Below are positions 24,254 to 32,148 of a stretch of 64,000 nt of DNA, in pieces (within the stretch, counting starts at the first letter, position 1; every line of letters starts with the position of its first letter). The notes below the pieces were generated by a model, which did not search any database, was not told the origin of the DNA, and worked only from the letters and a program-made list of their open reading frames with translations. The DNA comes from a virus: IMG/VR virus record IMGVR_UViG_3300023245_000006, positions 32,704 through 96,703 of that record. One strand, given 5' to 3'. The translations under genes were made by a program, and so were the position numbers.

Positions 24254-25639
24254 TCATTGAGAAATCTGTGGTGCCCTGTTGGACAACAACGATTCCATTG
24301 GTTTTTGAGCCTGACGGACTATAAGCTCGTCAGTGGGAGGACTGGAACTGTTCCAATAGAACCCGGAACGGTTCCAGTGTTGCTCCCGAGCAGCCTTCGG
24401 CAATAAAGGAAGGTCAAGGCTAATGTTCACGGAGCCATTCATATCTGCATTCTGTGCGTTTCCGCACCCTTTGCAAACGAACTGTTCTCCGCGTCTATTA
24501 GCCTTCTGCACCCATCCGCAGCACGAACATCGCTGGCTGGTAAACATCGGATTTACCTCAGACACTTGGACGCCAAGTGATTGAGCCTTTTGTTTAACGG
24601 CGTTTAGTAGCTTTGTTGCGCTCCAGTGAGAAAGTGATTTTGAGGTTCGGCGACCTCGCTTTAGATGTTTGATGCGTTCCACGCGAACAGACGCGACTCC
24701 CGTGAAATTGAGCCGATTTACGGATTCGCCCACGAAGTTTCGGCAGTGTGATTCGGCGCGTTTAAAGCCGTCACTCCCGCGCTTGCATCGCGCCATCTTA
24801 TTGTTTATATCTTTGAGGGACCATCCGTGGTTTCCCGTTTTGATCTGTGAACCATCACTCACCGAAAAGATGGACGTTTGCCCGATGTCAATGCCTATTG
24901 CGGGAACAATTCCTATTGCGGGAACAACTCCTATTGAGGAAAGAGTCAATTCCGCAGGTTGCGGCTCTGGAATCTCAAAGGATAACGAGACCTCTGTTTT
25001 GGACATTCGAACGCTATTGAGGCGCGTTCCAGTCTCTTGTATGGAGTTAAAATGCTTGTGGTAATTTAGAGGAATTAGCAACTTCTCGCCGCGAATGCCC
25101 GTTGGGCCTCCTACAACCTTGGTGTCTTTTACGCCCGTGGTGTCCTTTGTGCCCTTGGCACCCCTCAAACTCTTGATCGTAAGCCACGCATCAAAACTCG
25201 TTGAAATAGAAGGGTTTAGATCGAAGAATCTGCTATCTAGTTGAGCCTCAACGTGATTCGTTGCTGGACAAGAGACCTTGTTTTTTTCAATGATTGCTCG
25301 CAGAACCCGTGCCTTCTTGTGTTGCCCTGCTTTTTCAAACTCCTTTACTTGCCATTCTCTGCGCTTATTCTTCGCAAGACTGCCATTGGCAATGCCACTA
25401 GATTGTTTCGCGGCACACTGAATTGCTCTCGCAGAAAGCCAAGTTTGAACGTTCGTAATCTCGCCGCTAGGCATCTGTTGTACTTGCTTCCCATCGTTCA
25501 GCTCGTGCCAAAACCGCCCCACGAATTCTGTCACGACGCGTGCATATTCGTCTAGGAATTCAGCAACCTTTTCGCTTTTATGAGCGTTAGCGAATTTAAG
25601 CGTTAGCCGAGACGAACGGATGTTGCGTTTTTTCTTCAT
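24254..25639 (-). CDS. tnpB: TnpB RNA-guided nuclease, 461 aa
   Basis: RuvC residues are intact: Asp251 (GIDIGQTS), Glu321 (VRVERIKHL) and Asp399 (NADMNGSVNI). The zinc finger CSCCGW...CKGCG (Cys371, 374, 389, 392) lies between the last two. Residues 446-461 are encoded by phage DNA beyond the element's right end. Short in-frame duplications (VVPAIGIVPAIGI; GTKDTTGVKDTK) are present. It should cut DNA guided by sequence next to the right end, with TTAC as the target-adjacent motif. Confidence 0.92.
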   Translation of the reverse strand: MKKKRNIRSSRLTLKFANAHKSEKVAEFLDEYARVVTEFVGRFWHELNDGKQVQQMPSGEITNVQTWLSARAIQCAAKQSSGIANGSLAKNKRREWQVKEFEKAGQHKKARVLRAIIEKNKVSCPATNHVEAQLDSRFFDLNPSISTSFDAWLTIKSLRGAKGTKDTTGVKDTKVVGGPTGIRGEKLLIPLNYHKHFNSIQETGTRLNSVRMSKTEVSLSFEIPEPQPAELTLSSIGVVPAIGIVPAIGIDIGQTSIFSVSDGSQIKTGNHGWSLKDINNKMARCKRGSDGFKRAESHCRNFVGESVNRLNFTGVASVRVERIKHLKRGRRTSKSLSHWSATKLLNAVKQKAQSLGVQVSEVNPMFTSQRCSCCGWVQKANRRGEQFVCKGCGNAQNADMNGSVNISLDLPLLPKAAREQHWNRSGFYWNSSSPPTDELIVRQAQKPMESLLSNRAPQISQ

Positions 25640-25722
25640 GGACTTCTAATAATTACACTTAAATCTCAGTTATTCCACATTTTTTCACGAAAAGTGAAGC
25701 TGCTGAACGATACCGAGAAGAA
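24305..25722 (-). mobile_element. IS200/IS605-type element encoding only TnpB, 1418 bp
   Basis: Left flank TTAC (25723-25726) and right end TCAA (24305-24308) match the cleavage tetranucleotides of the IS608 group. A hairpin TTCAC/GTGAA (about 25687-25701) lies near the left end and a CTGACG/CGTCAG hairpin just inside the right end. No tnpA is present, so it is non-autonomous (IS1341-like). GC content is clearly above the surroundings. The right-end region overlapping the tnpB 3' end should encode the omega RNA. Confidence 0.85.
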
Positions 25723-25763
25723 GTAAAAAAAAATGAACCAATATATAAGTTTCCATATATGTT

Positions 25764-25791
25764 ATATTACCAGTTTTTCGGAAATTGTCAA
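25764..25791 (-). promoter_or_regulatory. early-type promoter of the interrupted membrane-protein gene
   Basis: TTGACA (25786-25791), 16 nt, TAATAT (25764-25769), 7 nt, ATG at 25756. It now reads into the TnpB element. Confidence 0.75.
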
Positions 25792-25804
25792 TGACTATTT
25801 AAAA

Positions 25805-25963
25805 TTATCGCAACCCCATCAGGTGTATAAATTCCATCAATTTAAAATTCCGTATGGTGCGTAGGGCTTTATTATAATCTTCGATTGTAAGAGTTAGATA
25901 TCTATTACCGTATTGGTCGTACATACCATTTTCATCTGGCTTAATTTGTTCTAGTTCGTTCAT
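25805..25963 (-). CDS. small hypothetical protein, 52 aa
   Basis: Frame MNELEQIKPDENGMYDQYGN ending FIHLMGLR, 10 nt after the upstream gene with AATAATATG context. Polar; no family recognised. Confidence 0.6.
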   Translation of the reverse strand: MNELEQIKPDENGMYDQYGNRYLTLTIEDYNKALRTIRNFKLMEFIHLMGLR

Positions 25964-25973
25964 ATTATTATAT

Positions 25974-26408
25974 TTAGTCTTTCAAACTTCGTGATTTTTG
26001 TTTGCATTGGTTTATTCCTTTGGTTGATAAAATCGTGATATGAAAATATGCAAATCCATCGGTTTTTTTCAAGATCCCTAGATCCTTGGCAATAGTCTCG
26101 CACTCGGTCGAAAAAATATTTAACCAGAAGTTCAAGAATCCCTTTTCAAACCCACCATAATTACCCGAAACGTCATAGTCAAACCAAATCTCTTTACCGT
26201 TCAATTTTTTATATTTCGAACAGTTGGTTCCTTTATGGTGTTTCGGGTTACAGATGCCTATGTGTGCCCCGTAACGAGGCGTCTGGTTCTTGATAGTGTC
26301 CCAATGAGCCTTGTTGAAAAGGGCGCGATAGTATCGACAAAAATCAAGATCGGTTGTGATCTTGATAAAGTCTTTTCCCACTAAAAATTTTCCCTTTGCT
26401 CTTAACAT
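25974..26408 (-). CDS. hypothetical phage protein, 144 aa (possibly 2H-phosphoesterase-like)
   Basis: Two spaced histidine motifs, YGAHIGIC and YFHITILS, resemble the paired HxT/S of 2H (LigT-like) phosphoesterases, though the first reads HxG. Contains CRYYRALFNKAHWDTI. The assignment is tentative. Confidence 0.6.
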   Translation of the reverse strand: MLRAKGKFLVGKDFIKITTDLDFCRYYRALFNKAHWDTIKNQTPRYGAHIGICNPKHHKGTNCSKYKKLNGKEIWFDYDVSGNYGGFEKGFLNFWLNIFSTECETIAKDLGILKKTDGFAYFHITILSTKGINQCKQKSRSLKD

Positions 26409-26414
26409 TCCCGA

Positions 26415-26443
26415 AATATATATAAACCATGTAGGTTAGTCAA
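26415..26443 (-). promoter_or_regulatory. early-type promoter
   Basis: TTGACT (26438-26443), 17 nt, TATATT (26415-26420), 6 nt, ATG at 26408. Confidence 0.65.
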
Positions 26444-26451
26444 GAAAATCA

Positions 26452-27009
26452 TCATTTTGATTTATAATATTTAGAAAACTTTTTAATCGGGCATTTACAA
26501 AATACATTCAAACTACAGTCATCACAATCGCGATTTTTTAGAAAAATATCAGGACGGATGCAATTTGATTTGGTTTCTTTTTCACAGGCCTCTCGATTTT
26601 TTGATAGATCGATTATTACGGTCTTTTTATGGAGATCAATTACTGGTAAATTTTTCCGAATTTCATCGGCCCTTATATCCATCTCTTCGCGAGTCATAAT
26701 ATTTACAATTTTAGGTAAATAAACTTCGTTTTCCTTTTTCTCTTTTTTAACAATTTCTTTAATTCGATCCTTTTCGAATTTAACACACATTTTACAATTT
26801 GTGGTAGTCAGGATGGTTGAGATGTTAGAACCAATCAGAAGTTTCTTAACCTTTTGGGGCGACATACTAGCCCTCTGCATTTTACACTCACAACAATAAA
26901 TTTCTATGTATGGGAGTTTTCCATGGCTTTCATAAAATGAAAGCCATTTCTTCATATCCTCAAATTGTTTAGGTTTTGGTAGTTTGAGTTTTTTCTTGGT
27001 ATGTTTCAT
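26452..27009 (-). CDS. cysteine-rich basic protein, 185 aa
   Basis: Two cysteine clusters, YCCECKMQ...CKMC near the N terminus and CEKETKSNCIRP...CDDCSLNVFCKC near the C terminus, are separated by a very charged helix. Possible zinc-binding nucleic-acid protein. Start at 27009 (MKHTKKKLKLPKPK) chosen over 27033. TTGATA-17-TAATGT lies upstream as a weak promoter. Confidence 0.65.
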   Translation of the reverse strand: MKHTKKKLKLPKPKQFEDMKKWLSFYESHGKLPYIEIYCCECKMQRASMSPQKVKKLLIGSNISTILTTTNCKMCVKFEKDRIKEIVKKEKKENEVYLPKIVNIMTREEMDIRADEIRKNLPVIDLHKKTVIIDLSKNREACEKETKSNCIRPDIFLKNRDCDDCSLNVFCKCPIKKFSKYYKSK

Positions 27010-27033
27010 GACAGTATTTATCAACATTAACAC

Positions 27034-27182
27034 CAGATTCGAAAAATATCAAGTCCATTTATCAGATTTTTATAAATTCTCCCACCACCACAGAGGTTGA
27101 ATATTGGTGTAATGAAAACACCTCTACTGCTCTGGGTCCGAAAGAGCAAATTTCTGTTTTTCTCTGCGATCATTCATCAGAA
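27034..27182. other. intergenic region with stem-loops
   Basis: No gene seen. On the minus strand it contains GGTGT/ACACC around a 7-nt loop and GCTCT/AGAGC, which could be a terminator or leader of the flanking genes. It does not fold into a full tRNA. Confidence 0.4.
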
Positions 27183-27659
27183 TTATTTATAATTAAGTAG
27201 TTCCATTTTTAAAAAATTTTGAATATTTCTTCTACTATCTTCTGATATAATATTATATTCGATGTTATGGAAATCGAAAAAATCTTTGAATCCACTACAT
27301 TTAGAATATTCTTCGAGATAAAAAACTCTCTTAATTTGCATGGCTCCTATCGTTTGACAGCATTTTATACAAGGAGATATGGTTATATATAAATCTCGAC
27401 ATTCCCCTATTTTAATAAGGGAACATACATTAGATTCAGCATGAATGAATAACTCAGCCTTTTTATGTCTGTTTTTTTCTAGAAACATCCATTCAGGTAT
27501 TTTTTTATTAGGTGACAGCCCATTATAACCAGTAGCAATTATTCTATTGCTATAATCCATGGCACAAGCCCCAACTTTCGTATGCGGATCTTCGCTTCTT
27601 GCTTTTGATGTAAGTGCCAACAATCCACCATATTCTATAAATGATAATCTATTTTTCAT
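27183..27659 (-). CDS. dCMP deaminase-like cytidine deaminase, 158 aa
   Basis: Zinc site of the deoxycytidylate deaminase family: HAESNVCS (His and catalytic Glu) and TISPCIKCCQTI (PCxxC). The N-terminal KVGACAMDYSNRIIATGYNG is the substrate-side signature. It makes dUMP from dCMP, supplying thymidylate synthesis. Third gene after the DUF2828 gene, same strand. Confidence 0.9.
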   Translation of the reverse strand: MKNRLSFIEYGGLLALTSKARSEDPHTKVGACAMDYSNRIIATGYNGLSPNKKIPEWMFLEKNRHKKAELFIHAESNVCSLIKIGECRDLYITISPCIKCCQTIGAMQIKRVFYLEEYSKCSGFKDFFDFHNIEYNIISEDSRRNIQNFLKMELLNYK

Positions 27660-27687
27660 ATTAATATTTTCTCCATATCCAAATAGG

Positions 27688-27984
27688 TTATACGTGGCTG
27701 ACTGGTAGTGGCGCGTGATTTGGATCGGGCAACTTGGTCTGGTTGTCGGCGTCGTGACCTACTGTTTCTGGAGAAGGATACTTTAATCTACCAAAAATCG
27801 GCTGATGATACGGACTGTCATATCGACCGATTAAGCATCCTTGGTATGCTGAGTGCGAAGAAACAGAAAAATCCGAACAGAGCGATCCAGGGAACTCCCG
27901 TCCCTGCTGGACTTCTGTCATGGGAGATGCGTTATTTTTGGTTTCTTGGCTGCTGTTTTGCATATCTTGGTCTTTCGGTTTCAT
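27688..27984 (-). CDS. hypothetical protein, 98 aa, unusual composition
   Basis: Ser/Gln/Pro-rich and low in hydrophobic residues (MKPKDQDMQNSSQETKNNAS ... PNHAPLPVSHV). It lies between the DUF2828 and deaminase genes and has a GAGGT sequence 7 nt before its ATG, one of the few Shine-Dalgarno-like sites here. The base composition is less AT-rich than its neighbours, so it may be imported. No family recognised. Confidence 0.5.
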   Translation of the reverse strand: MKPKDQDMQNSSQETKNNASPMTEVQQGREFPGSLCSDFSVSSHSAYQGCLIGRYDSPYHQPIFGRLKYPSPETVGHDADNQTKLPDPNHAPLPVSHV

Positions 27985-28021
27985 CGGGATACCTCATCTT
28001 GGGCGTAAGAATCTAAATTAG

Positions 28022-29461
28022 TTAAATTGTTACTTGATTGTATCGTTCTGCATTTATGGTTTCCAACATGACATCCAGCGGAGAGATAGTGTTACCCGAA
28101 AGCAACGTCTTCAAGATAGATGGCGAACACCCGCTTACGAGACATGTTCCCTTATCATCCTTGGTGATCGGTGACTGACTGTTTCGGGCATTGACATTCC
28201 AGAACACCAAGTTTGGTTGCACATATCCTGCTGCTTCATACTTGAGACGGGTAGCCTCATAGTTTGTAACAGACTGTCCACGACAAGCCATATCGAATTC
28301 CATATCCGAAACAATGTAGAGGGTATCAGGCATATCTTCCTGCGGAACATCATTCCGCATTCCTGTAGTAAGAATCAGATCGAACGTTGCTTGCAAGTTA
28401 GTAGACATATCCCAATCCGCCCTTTCAAGGTTCTGAACCTTCTCTCGAATATTGTTTCCAACAACAGATTGAAGTGTTGGGGTTTCGGAGAACGTGAAGA
28501 ACTTGTTGGCAAAGGCACCCTTGTTCTTTTCGGCAAAATAAATTGCCAAAGAGATAGAGACTGCCATTGGTCTGCCAGTCATGCTACCGCTCACATCCGC
28601 AATAACGATTCCGTTGTGCTTGTTCTCTCCGATATAATCAGGTAGAGCATCCCAAAGGACATCCAAAGTATCACTCTTATCACATCGATTCAGAATCTTT
28701 TCAACAATTTCGTAAGGATACAATGTAGATGCATTGATCTTAGTTTCACCCTTCTTAACTGCCGCCAAAAAGTTTTCATAACGTTCCTTATCGTGCTTAC
28801 GGAAGGCATCTTTATAGGTCAAAGATGCCTTCGAAGGAACATGAGAATATTCGATCTGGTCCCACTTGTTTGCACAAAGAAGAGGCTCAACAACCTTTGT
28901 CTTCTCACGCATATGAGAAAGAGTTTGACGGTATTCCTTAGATGATAGTCCAAGGTGCTTACGCAAAATCGTAGCAAGTCGTCTAGTTGACTTAGAAGAA
29001 GTATTTTCCGAACAAGACCATTTGAAGATTAGAGAGTTCGTCTCGAACCCCTTGTTCCACTCATTACCCCAAAATTCTAGAGCCTTGTCCCAAGACTTGG
29101 TTCCTTCCAAGAAAAAAAGATCATCATATCGACCATAGAACACGATGTTTTCTAGATTATTTACGACAATAGTTGGATACTCATTGCCCAACCACTTGAT
29201 GATTGTTCGGAAAGTCTTACGCTCGCCCATTCCCCCTCGGGCGTCACGGAAATAAAACATGGTTTTTAGAGCCAGTTCTTGATCTTCGGCAAATGCCTTA
29301 GAAAACAAGGAAATAACATCTTCATCAGAACGAGAACGCATAGCACCACCTAGACCAAAGAAATCCAATAGATTACTCAAAGTAGACTTGTGAGTAAAGG
29401 CACCATTCTCGGTTAGAGTGAAATTTTGGTTCTTTTCGATAGAGTTGATTAGTGAGTTCAT
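28022..29461 (-). CDS. DUF2828-type, Ro60/TROVE-like vWA protein, 479 aa
   Basis: The N-terminal helical solenoid carries FYFRDARGGMGERKTFRTII and VFYGRYDDLFFL, typical of DUF2828/TROVE-like repeats. The C-terminal von Willebrand A domain has an intact MIDAS start (IVIADVSGSMTG), then a T residue strand and YIVSDMEF. Ro60-type proteins bind structured small RNAs such as Y RNA. The start follows a leader with 10-bp repeats and hairpins. Confidence 0.8.
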   Translation of the reverse strand: MNSLINSIEKNQNFTLTENGAFTHKSTLSNLLDFFGLGGAMRSRSDEDVISLFSKAFAEDQELALKTMFYFRDARGGMGERKTFRTIIKWLGNEYPTIVVNNLENIVFYGRYDDLFFLEGTKSWDKALEFWGNEWNKGFETNSLIFKWSCSENTSSKSTRRLATILRKHLGLSSKEYRQTLSHMREKTKVVEPLLCANKWDQIEYSHVPSKASLTYKDAFRKHDKERYENFLAAVKKGETKINASTLYPYEIVEKILNRCDKSDTLDVLWDALPDYIGENKHNGIVIADVSGSMTGRPMAVSISLAIYFAEKNKGAFANKFFTFSETPTLQSVVGNNIREKVQNLERADWDMSTNLQATFDLILTTGMRNDVPQEDMPDTLYIVSDMEFDMACRGQSVTNYEATRLKYEAAGYVQPNLVFWNVNARNSQSPITKDDKGTCLVSGCSPSILKTLLSGNTISPLDVMLETINAERYNQVTI

Positions 29462-29470
29462 ATTTTTATT

Positions 29471-29500
29471 TGGTCTTGATTGGTCTTGATTGGTCTTGAT
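29471..29500. repeat. 10-bp direct repeat, 3 copies
   Basis: TGGTCTTGAT at 29471-29480, 29481-29490 and 29491-29500, with a variant TGGTCAAGAT next. It lies 10-50 nt before the DUF2828 gene start, so it may be an operator. Confidence 0.8.
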
Positions 29501-29505
29501 TGGTC

Positions 29506-29553
29506 AAGATGCTGGTTTTTTCATTAAGATAAGTTGATTGCTGCAAGCACCTT
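29506..29553 (-). ncRNA. structured leader hairpin, copy A
   Basis: Stem AAGGTGC/GCATCTT closing a loop containing GCAGCAATCAA and an A-run. It begins just after a promoter (29563-29590), so it lies at the 5' end of that transcript. Confidence 0.5.
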
Positions 29554-29562
29554 TATATTGTT

Positions 29563-29590
29563 ATGTTATAGATTTTTATTAAATTGTCAA
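29563..29590 (-). promoter_or_regulatory. early-type promoter for copy A and the DUF2828 operon
   Basis: TTGACA (29585-29590), 16 nt, TAACAT (29563-29568). The expected transcript start lies just upstream of hairpin copy A. Confidence 0.55.
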
Positions 29591-29627
29591 GATGCGTTTT
29601 TTCCATTTTGATTGCTGTCTGCATCTT
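29589..29627 (-). ncRNA. structured hairpin, copy B
   Basis: Perfect 7-bp stem AAGATGC/GCATCTT with a loop holding CAGCAATCAA and an A-run, as in copies A and C (37400-37451). Preceded by a promoter at 29643-29670. Confidence 0.55.
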
Positions 29628-29642
29628 TATTGATTGATATTT

Positions 29643-29670
29643 ATCATACCAGTTTTTTTGATTAAGTCAA
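29643..29670 (-). promoter_or_regulatory. early-type promoter for hairpin copy B
   Basis: TTGACT (29665-29670), 16 nt, TATGAT (29643-29648). No start codon at the usual distance; the transcript would begin with copy B. Confidence 0.55.
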
Positions 29671-29671
29671 A

Positions 29672-30403
29672 TTATTTAATCTGTTTAAATTCATCGATAT
29701 CTAAGCACCGATAAACTCTATTATTATGAGAATCGAAAACGTAATGACTTTGATGATAGTGACCGAAATAATGAGACTGACATTCTGATAAATCAGACAT
29801 GTGCTGAACCAGTTCCATTTCGTGAATCAATTCACCTAATAGATCACCACCCTGCATGGCCTCTACACCGTGATAGTGCATAACCATAGAGTTTGTCTCG
29901 GCTTTAGATAATCCACAGTTTGTAGGGCCAATGTGCGTCATTAAGATATCAACCTTCTCGATTCGTTCAGGTTCAAAGACCACTTCTTCGTTTTCCCACC
30001 AAGATTTACCAATAATTCGTTCAGATCGGTCGATAGAGATACCACCACCGATTATCTGAATACGTTTGTCATTAATATCGTATATTGAATAATCCGGTGA
30101 AAAATAAACTCTTTCACCAAATTCTCGATTAGCCCAATGATTTTGATGGAAAAATATGGGATTACTATGGTTCCCTCGACAAATTATTAAATAAGAATTG
30201 ATTTTGGTCATATATTCATATAATTTACGTATTAGATGTCTTTCTTTAATGGGATGGTGGAACCCTTCACCCGCATCACCACAATGTAGAAAGACACAAT
30301 CTTGAAAGTCTTCTGGGATTTTTTTTTCGAAAAGATTAACCAGTTTTAATGAATGTGTATCTCCGATAAGAATAATCGATATATTTTTGAAAGTCGTTCT
30401 CAT
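29672..30403 (-). CDS. calcineurin-like metallophosphoesterase, 243 aa
   Basis: Metallophosphoesterase motifs in order: GDTHS, HCGDAGE, CRGNHSN, MTHIGPT and YFGHYHQSH. Dinuclear metal enzyme acting on phosphate esters or DNA ends; substrate unknown. A second, different member is at 46524. Confidence 0.85.
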   Translation of the reverse strand: MRTTFKNISIILIGDTHSLKLVNLFEKKIPEDFQDCVFLHCGDAGEGFHHPIKERHLIRKLYEYMTKINSYLIICRGNHSNPIFFHQNHWANREFGERVYFSPDYSIYDINDKRIQIIGGGISIDRSERIIGKSWWENEEVVFEPERIEKVDILMTHIGPTNCGLSKAETNSMVMHYHGVEAMQGGDLLGELIHEMELVQHMSDLSECQSHYFGHYHQSHYVFDSHNNRVYRCLDIDEFKQIK

Positions 30404-30411
30404 ATTATATA

Positions 30412-30439
30412 TCTATATCAGAATTGTAAACAATGTCGA
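30412..30439 (-). promoter_or_regulatory. early-type promoter (degenerate)
   Basis: TCGACA (30434-30439), 16 nt, TATAGA (30412-30417), 8 nt, ATG at 30403. Confidence 0.45.
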
Positions 30440-30555
30440 GAACTTTCTTTTTTAAAATAATTTTTCTCAGATTTTCTATCTAAAAACACCGTAGAATCTT
30501 TATATAACCAATCTAAAAATTTCTTGGATCTCAATTCTCCACACAATTTAAAACT
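30418..30555 (-). pseudogene. relic of a LAGLIDADG-like homing endonuclease C terminus
   Basis: A 45-codon frame without a start reads ELRSKKFLDWLYKDSTVFLD then RKSEKNYF, matching in style the F-L-x-W-L-Y-x-D-(A/S)-x-x-x-L-x-R-K end of LAGLIDADG nucleases. A stop directly precedes it, so the rest of the gene is gone. Confidence 0.45.
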
Positions 30556-31174
30556 TCAAAAACATGTTCCAATCCACACAAATTGCCGATTTGATCAAAA
30601 TATGTGCTGGAACTGGTTTCGGTTTATTAAGTTGGTATTTAGGAATAATACCAAACTCTTCGGGTGTTCTATCAGCCTTTTTTCTATTTAATTCTGGGGA
30701 CGAAATAGCCAAATTCTCCCAAGTGTTTTCACCACCACGACTTCTTGGGTGCATATGCTCTATGGTAGCACTTTTATAAGGAACCACGTCACCCGTCCAT
30801 ATACACTTTCCTCCATAATGGTTATAGATATTTCTCTTTGTTGCTCGGAACGTCTTGACGGGCATTTTATTATAATTAGAACCCACAATGATAACCGTAG
30901 GAAGTCTGACATCCAAAGAAACCGTTCGGATAGAATCTTCATCGAATTCTCTAGGTGATAAGGTAGCCCATTCTTTCCAAGACAAAGGAATAACCTCGGT
31001 TGGGGCAGAAAAATCAAAATTTCCTTGATCATCTTTCATATATTCGATCTTTAGTGCCTTTTTAGGGTATTTAGATGAGTTCATATCTTCAAGTGCATCC
31101 TTTACCGTTGTATGTCCTATTGGTTTCCAAGATTTGTTCAATACTAAGACATGTATGTTTAATGCTTTGCTCAT
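30548..31174 (-). CDS. HNH endonuclease, 208 aa
   Basis: HNH motif in the second half: CIWTGDVVPYKSATIEHMHP, then RSRGGENTWENLAISSPELN, then RKKAD. The N-terminal VLVLNKSWKPIGHTTVKDAL is the head seen in free-standing phage HNH proteins. May be a homing or restriction-type nuclease. Confidence 0.85.
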   Translation of the reverse strand: MSKALNIHVLVLNKSWKPIGHTTVKDALEDMNSSKYPKKALKIEYMKDDQGNFDFSAPTEVIPLSWKEWATLSPREFDEDSIRTVSLDVRLPTVIIVGSNYNKMPVKTFRATKRNIYNHYGGKCIWTGDVVPYKSATIEHMHPRSRGGENTWENLAISSPELNRKKADRTPEEFGIIPKYQLNKPKPVPAHILIKSAICVDWNMFLKF

Positions 31175-31183
31175 AATTAGCCA

Positions 31184-31211
31184 ATTATAATATCCTACGA
31201 AAAAATGTCAA
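31184..31211 (-). promoter_or_regulatory. early-type promoter
   Basis: TTGACA (31206-31211), 16 nt, TATAAT (31184-31189), 9 nt, ATG at 31174. Confidence 0.75.
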
Positions 31212-31213
31212 GA

Positions 31214-31221
31214 AATAAGTA
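31214..31221 (+). promoter_or_regulatory. T4-late-like promoter box
   Basis: AATAAGTA, 9 nt before the GTG at 31231, next to the divergent early promoter. Confidence 0.5.
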
Positions 31222-31230
31222 AGTATTTCC

Positions 31231-32142
31231 GTGCGAGAAAATTTAGAGGAATTATTAACGAAAGTAGAACTTCGTCAGAATGACTTGGAAAAATTATCTC
31301 AAAATTTAATAAAAGTAGAAAATCAATTATCACTGTTATTTTCGGCGTCTCCTGATATGATCGTATTTGTTAACCGAGATGGTGAAATTTTGAGATTGTC
31401 ACAATCAACCGGAAAAATTCTGGGATATACAAACGATGAAATGATAGGTAAAAAAGTATGGGAGTTCATTCATCCTGATGATGTTCAAAAGACCGAAATT
31501 GTATGGTCATCTATTTTAGAAGGAAATGACATACAATTTGATCGTCTAAATCATTTTATCAATCGATGGAAGAAGAAAAATGGTGAATATGCAAAGTTAG
31601 CATGGAGATTTTCGGTCCATGATTTTAACCATGATAACACCGTAGGAGTTGCTACGGATGTCACCGATTTTAATTTCGACAATTTTTTTAATACTTCTCT
31701 TATCCAAAAAGCCGTTGCTCTGACCAGAGACGGTATCATTATTACCGAAGCATCATCTCCTGAACATAATATCTTATATGTTAATGAATCTTTTTGTAGA
31801 ATTTCTGGTTATAGCTCAAAAGAATTAGTCGGTCAAAATAGATCAATTTTACAAGGTGGTGATGTAGATCAAGAAGCTCTTAACACAATGAATAAAGCAT
31901 TTGAAACCGGAGATGGTTGTGATGTTTTATTGAAAAATTTAACAAAAGAAAGTGTTGTATATTACAACCATCTAATACTTTCCCCCATATTAGAAGGTAA
32001 TCATGTTATTAACTACATCGGAATATCTAAAGATGTCACCGAAATGGTTGATAACAATATTTATATATGGGACCGAACCTCTCCAAGAGGATTTGGTAGA
32101 ACCCCATTTCGTAATCTAACTCGTTCAAATACCGCAGTCTAA
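31231..32142 (+). CDS. double-PAS protein with LOV-like second domain, 303 aa
   Basis: GTG start. A short coiled coil is followed by PAS 1 (about 35-140; ASPDMIVFVNRDGEILRL, GYTNDEMIGKKVWEFIHPDD) and PAS 2 (about 165-275; YVNESFCRISGYSSKELVGQ, then NRSILQGGDVD). PAS 2 aligns with the LOV flavin site GxNCRFLQG, but the photoactive Cys is Arg. No kinase or cyclase output domain. The C terminus is Arg/Pro-rich (DRTSPRGFGRTPFRNLTRS). Co-transcribed with a membrane-anchored coiled-coil protein. Confidence 0.82.
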   Translation: MRENLEELLTKVELRQNDLEKLSQNLIKVENQLSLLFSASPDMIVFVNRDGEILRLSQSTGKILGYTNDEMIGKKVWEFIHPDDVQKTEIVWSSILEGNDIQFDRLNHFINRWKKKNGEYAKLAWRFSVHDFNHDNTVGVATDVTDFNFDNFFNTSLIQKAVALTRDGIIITEASSPEHNILYVNESFCRISGYSSKELVGQNRSILQGGDVDQEALNTMNKAFETGDGCDVLLKNLTKESVVYYNHLILSPILEGNHVINYIGISKDVTEMVDNNIYIWDRTSPRGFGRTPFRNLTRSNTAV

Positions 32143-32148
32143 AATATA

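Larger units (their letters stand above)
24165..25756 (-). pseudogene. small membrane protein gene interrupted by the TnpB element
   Basis: Exon-like pieces 25723-25756 and 24165-24304 flank the transposon. Joining them at TTAC/AAAC gives one uninterrupted 57-codon frame: METYILVHFFL, then QTNGIVVVQQGTTDFSMKIG and a transmembrane segment VIALILISMGFLFWAGILLW. The promoter is intact. As it stands, the gene is broken after 11 codons. Confidence 0.8.

Noticed and set aside
24305-25722. Complete autonomous IS605 with tnpA
   Set aside because: No HUH transposase frame lies between the inferred ends or beside them.
27090-27150. tRNA with UCA anticodon on the minus strand (opal suppressor)
   Set aside because: The GGTGT/ACACC 7-nt loop is there, but no acceptor, D or T arm can be built around it.
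27708-28016. Plus-strand 102-codon frame
   Set aside because: Antisense to the 98-aa minus-strand gene, which has a ribosome-binding-like site and fits the operon; neither is certain, but the minus strand is favoured.
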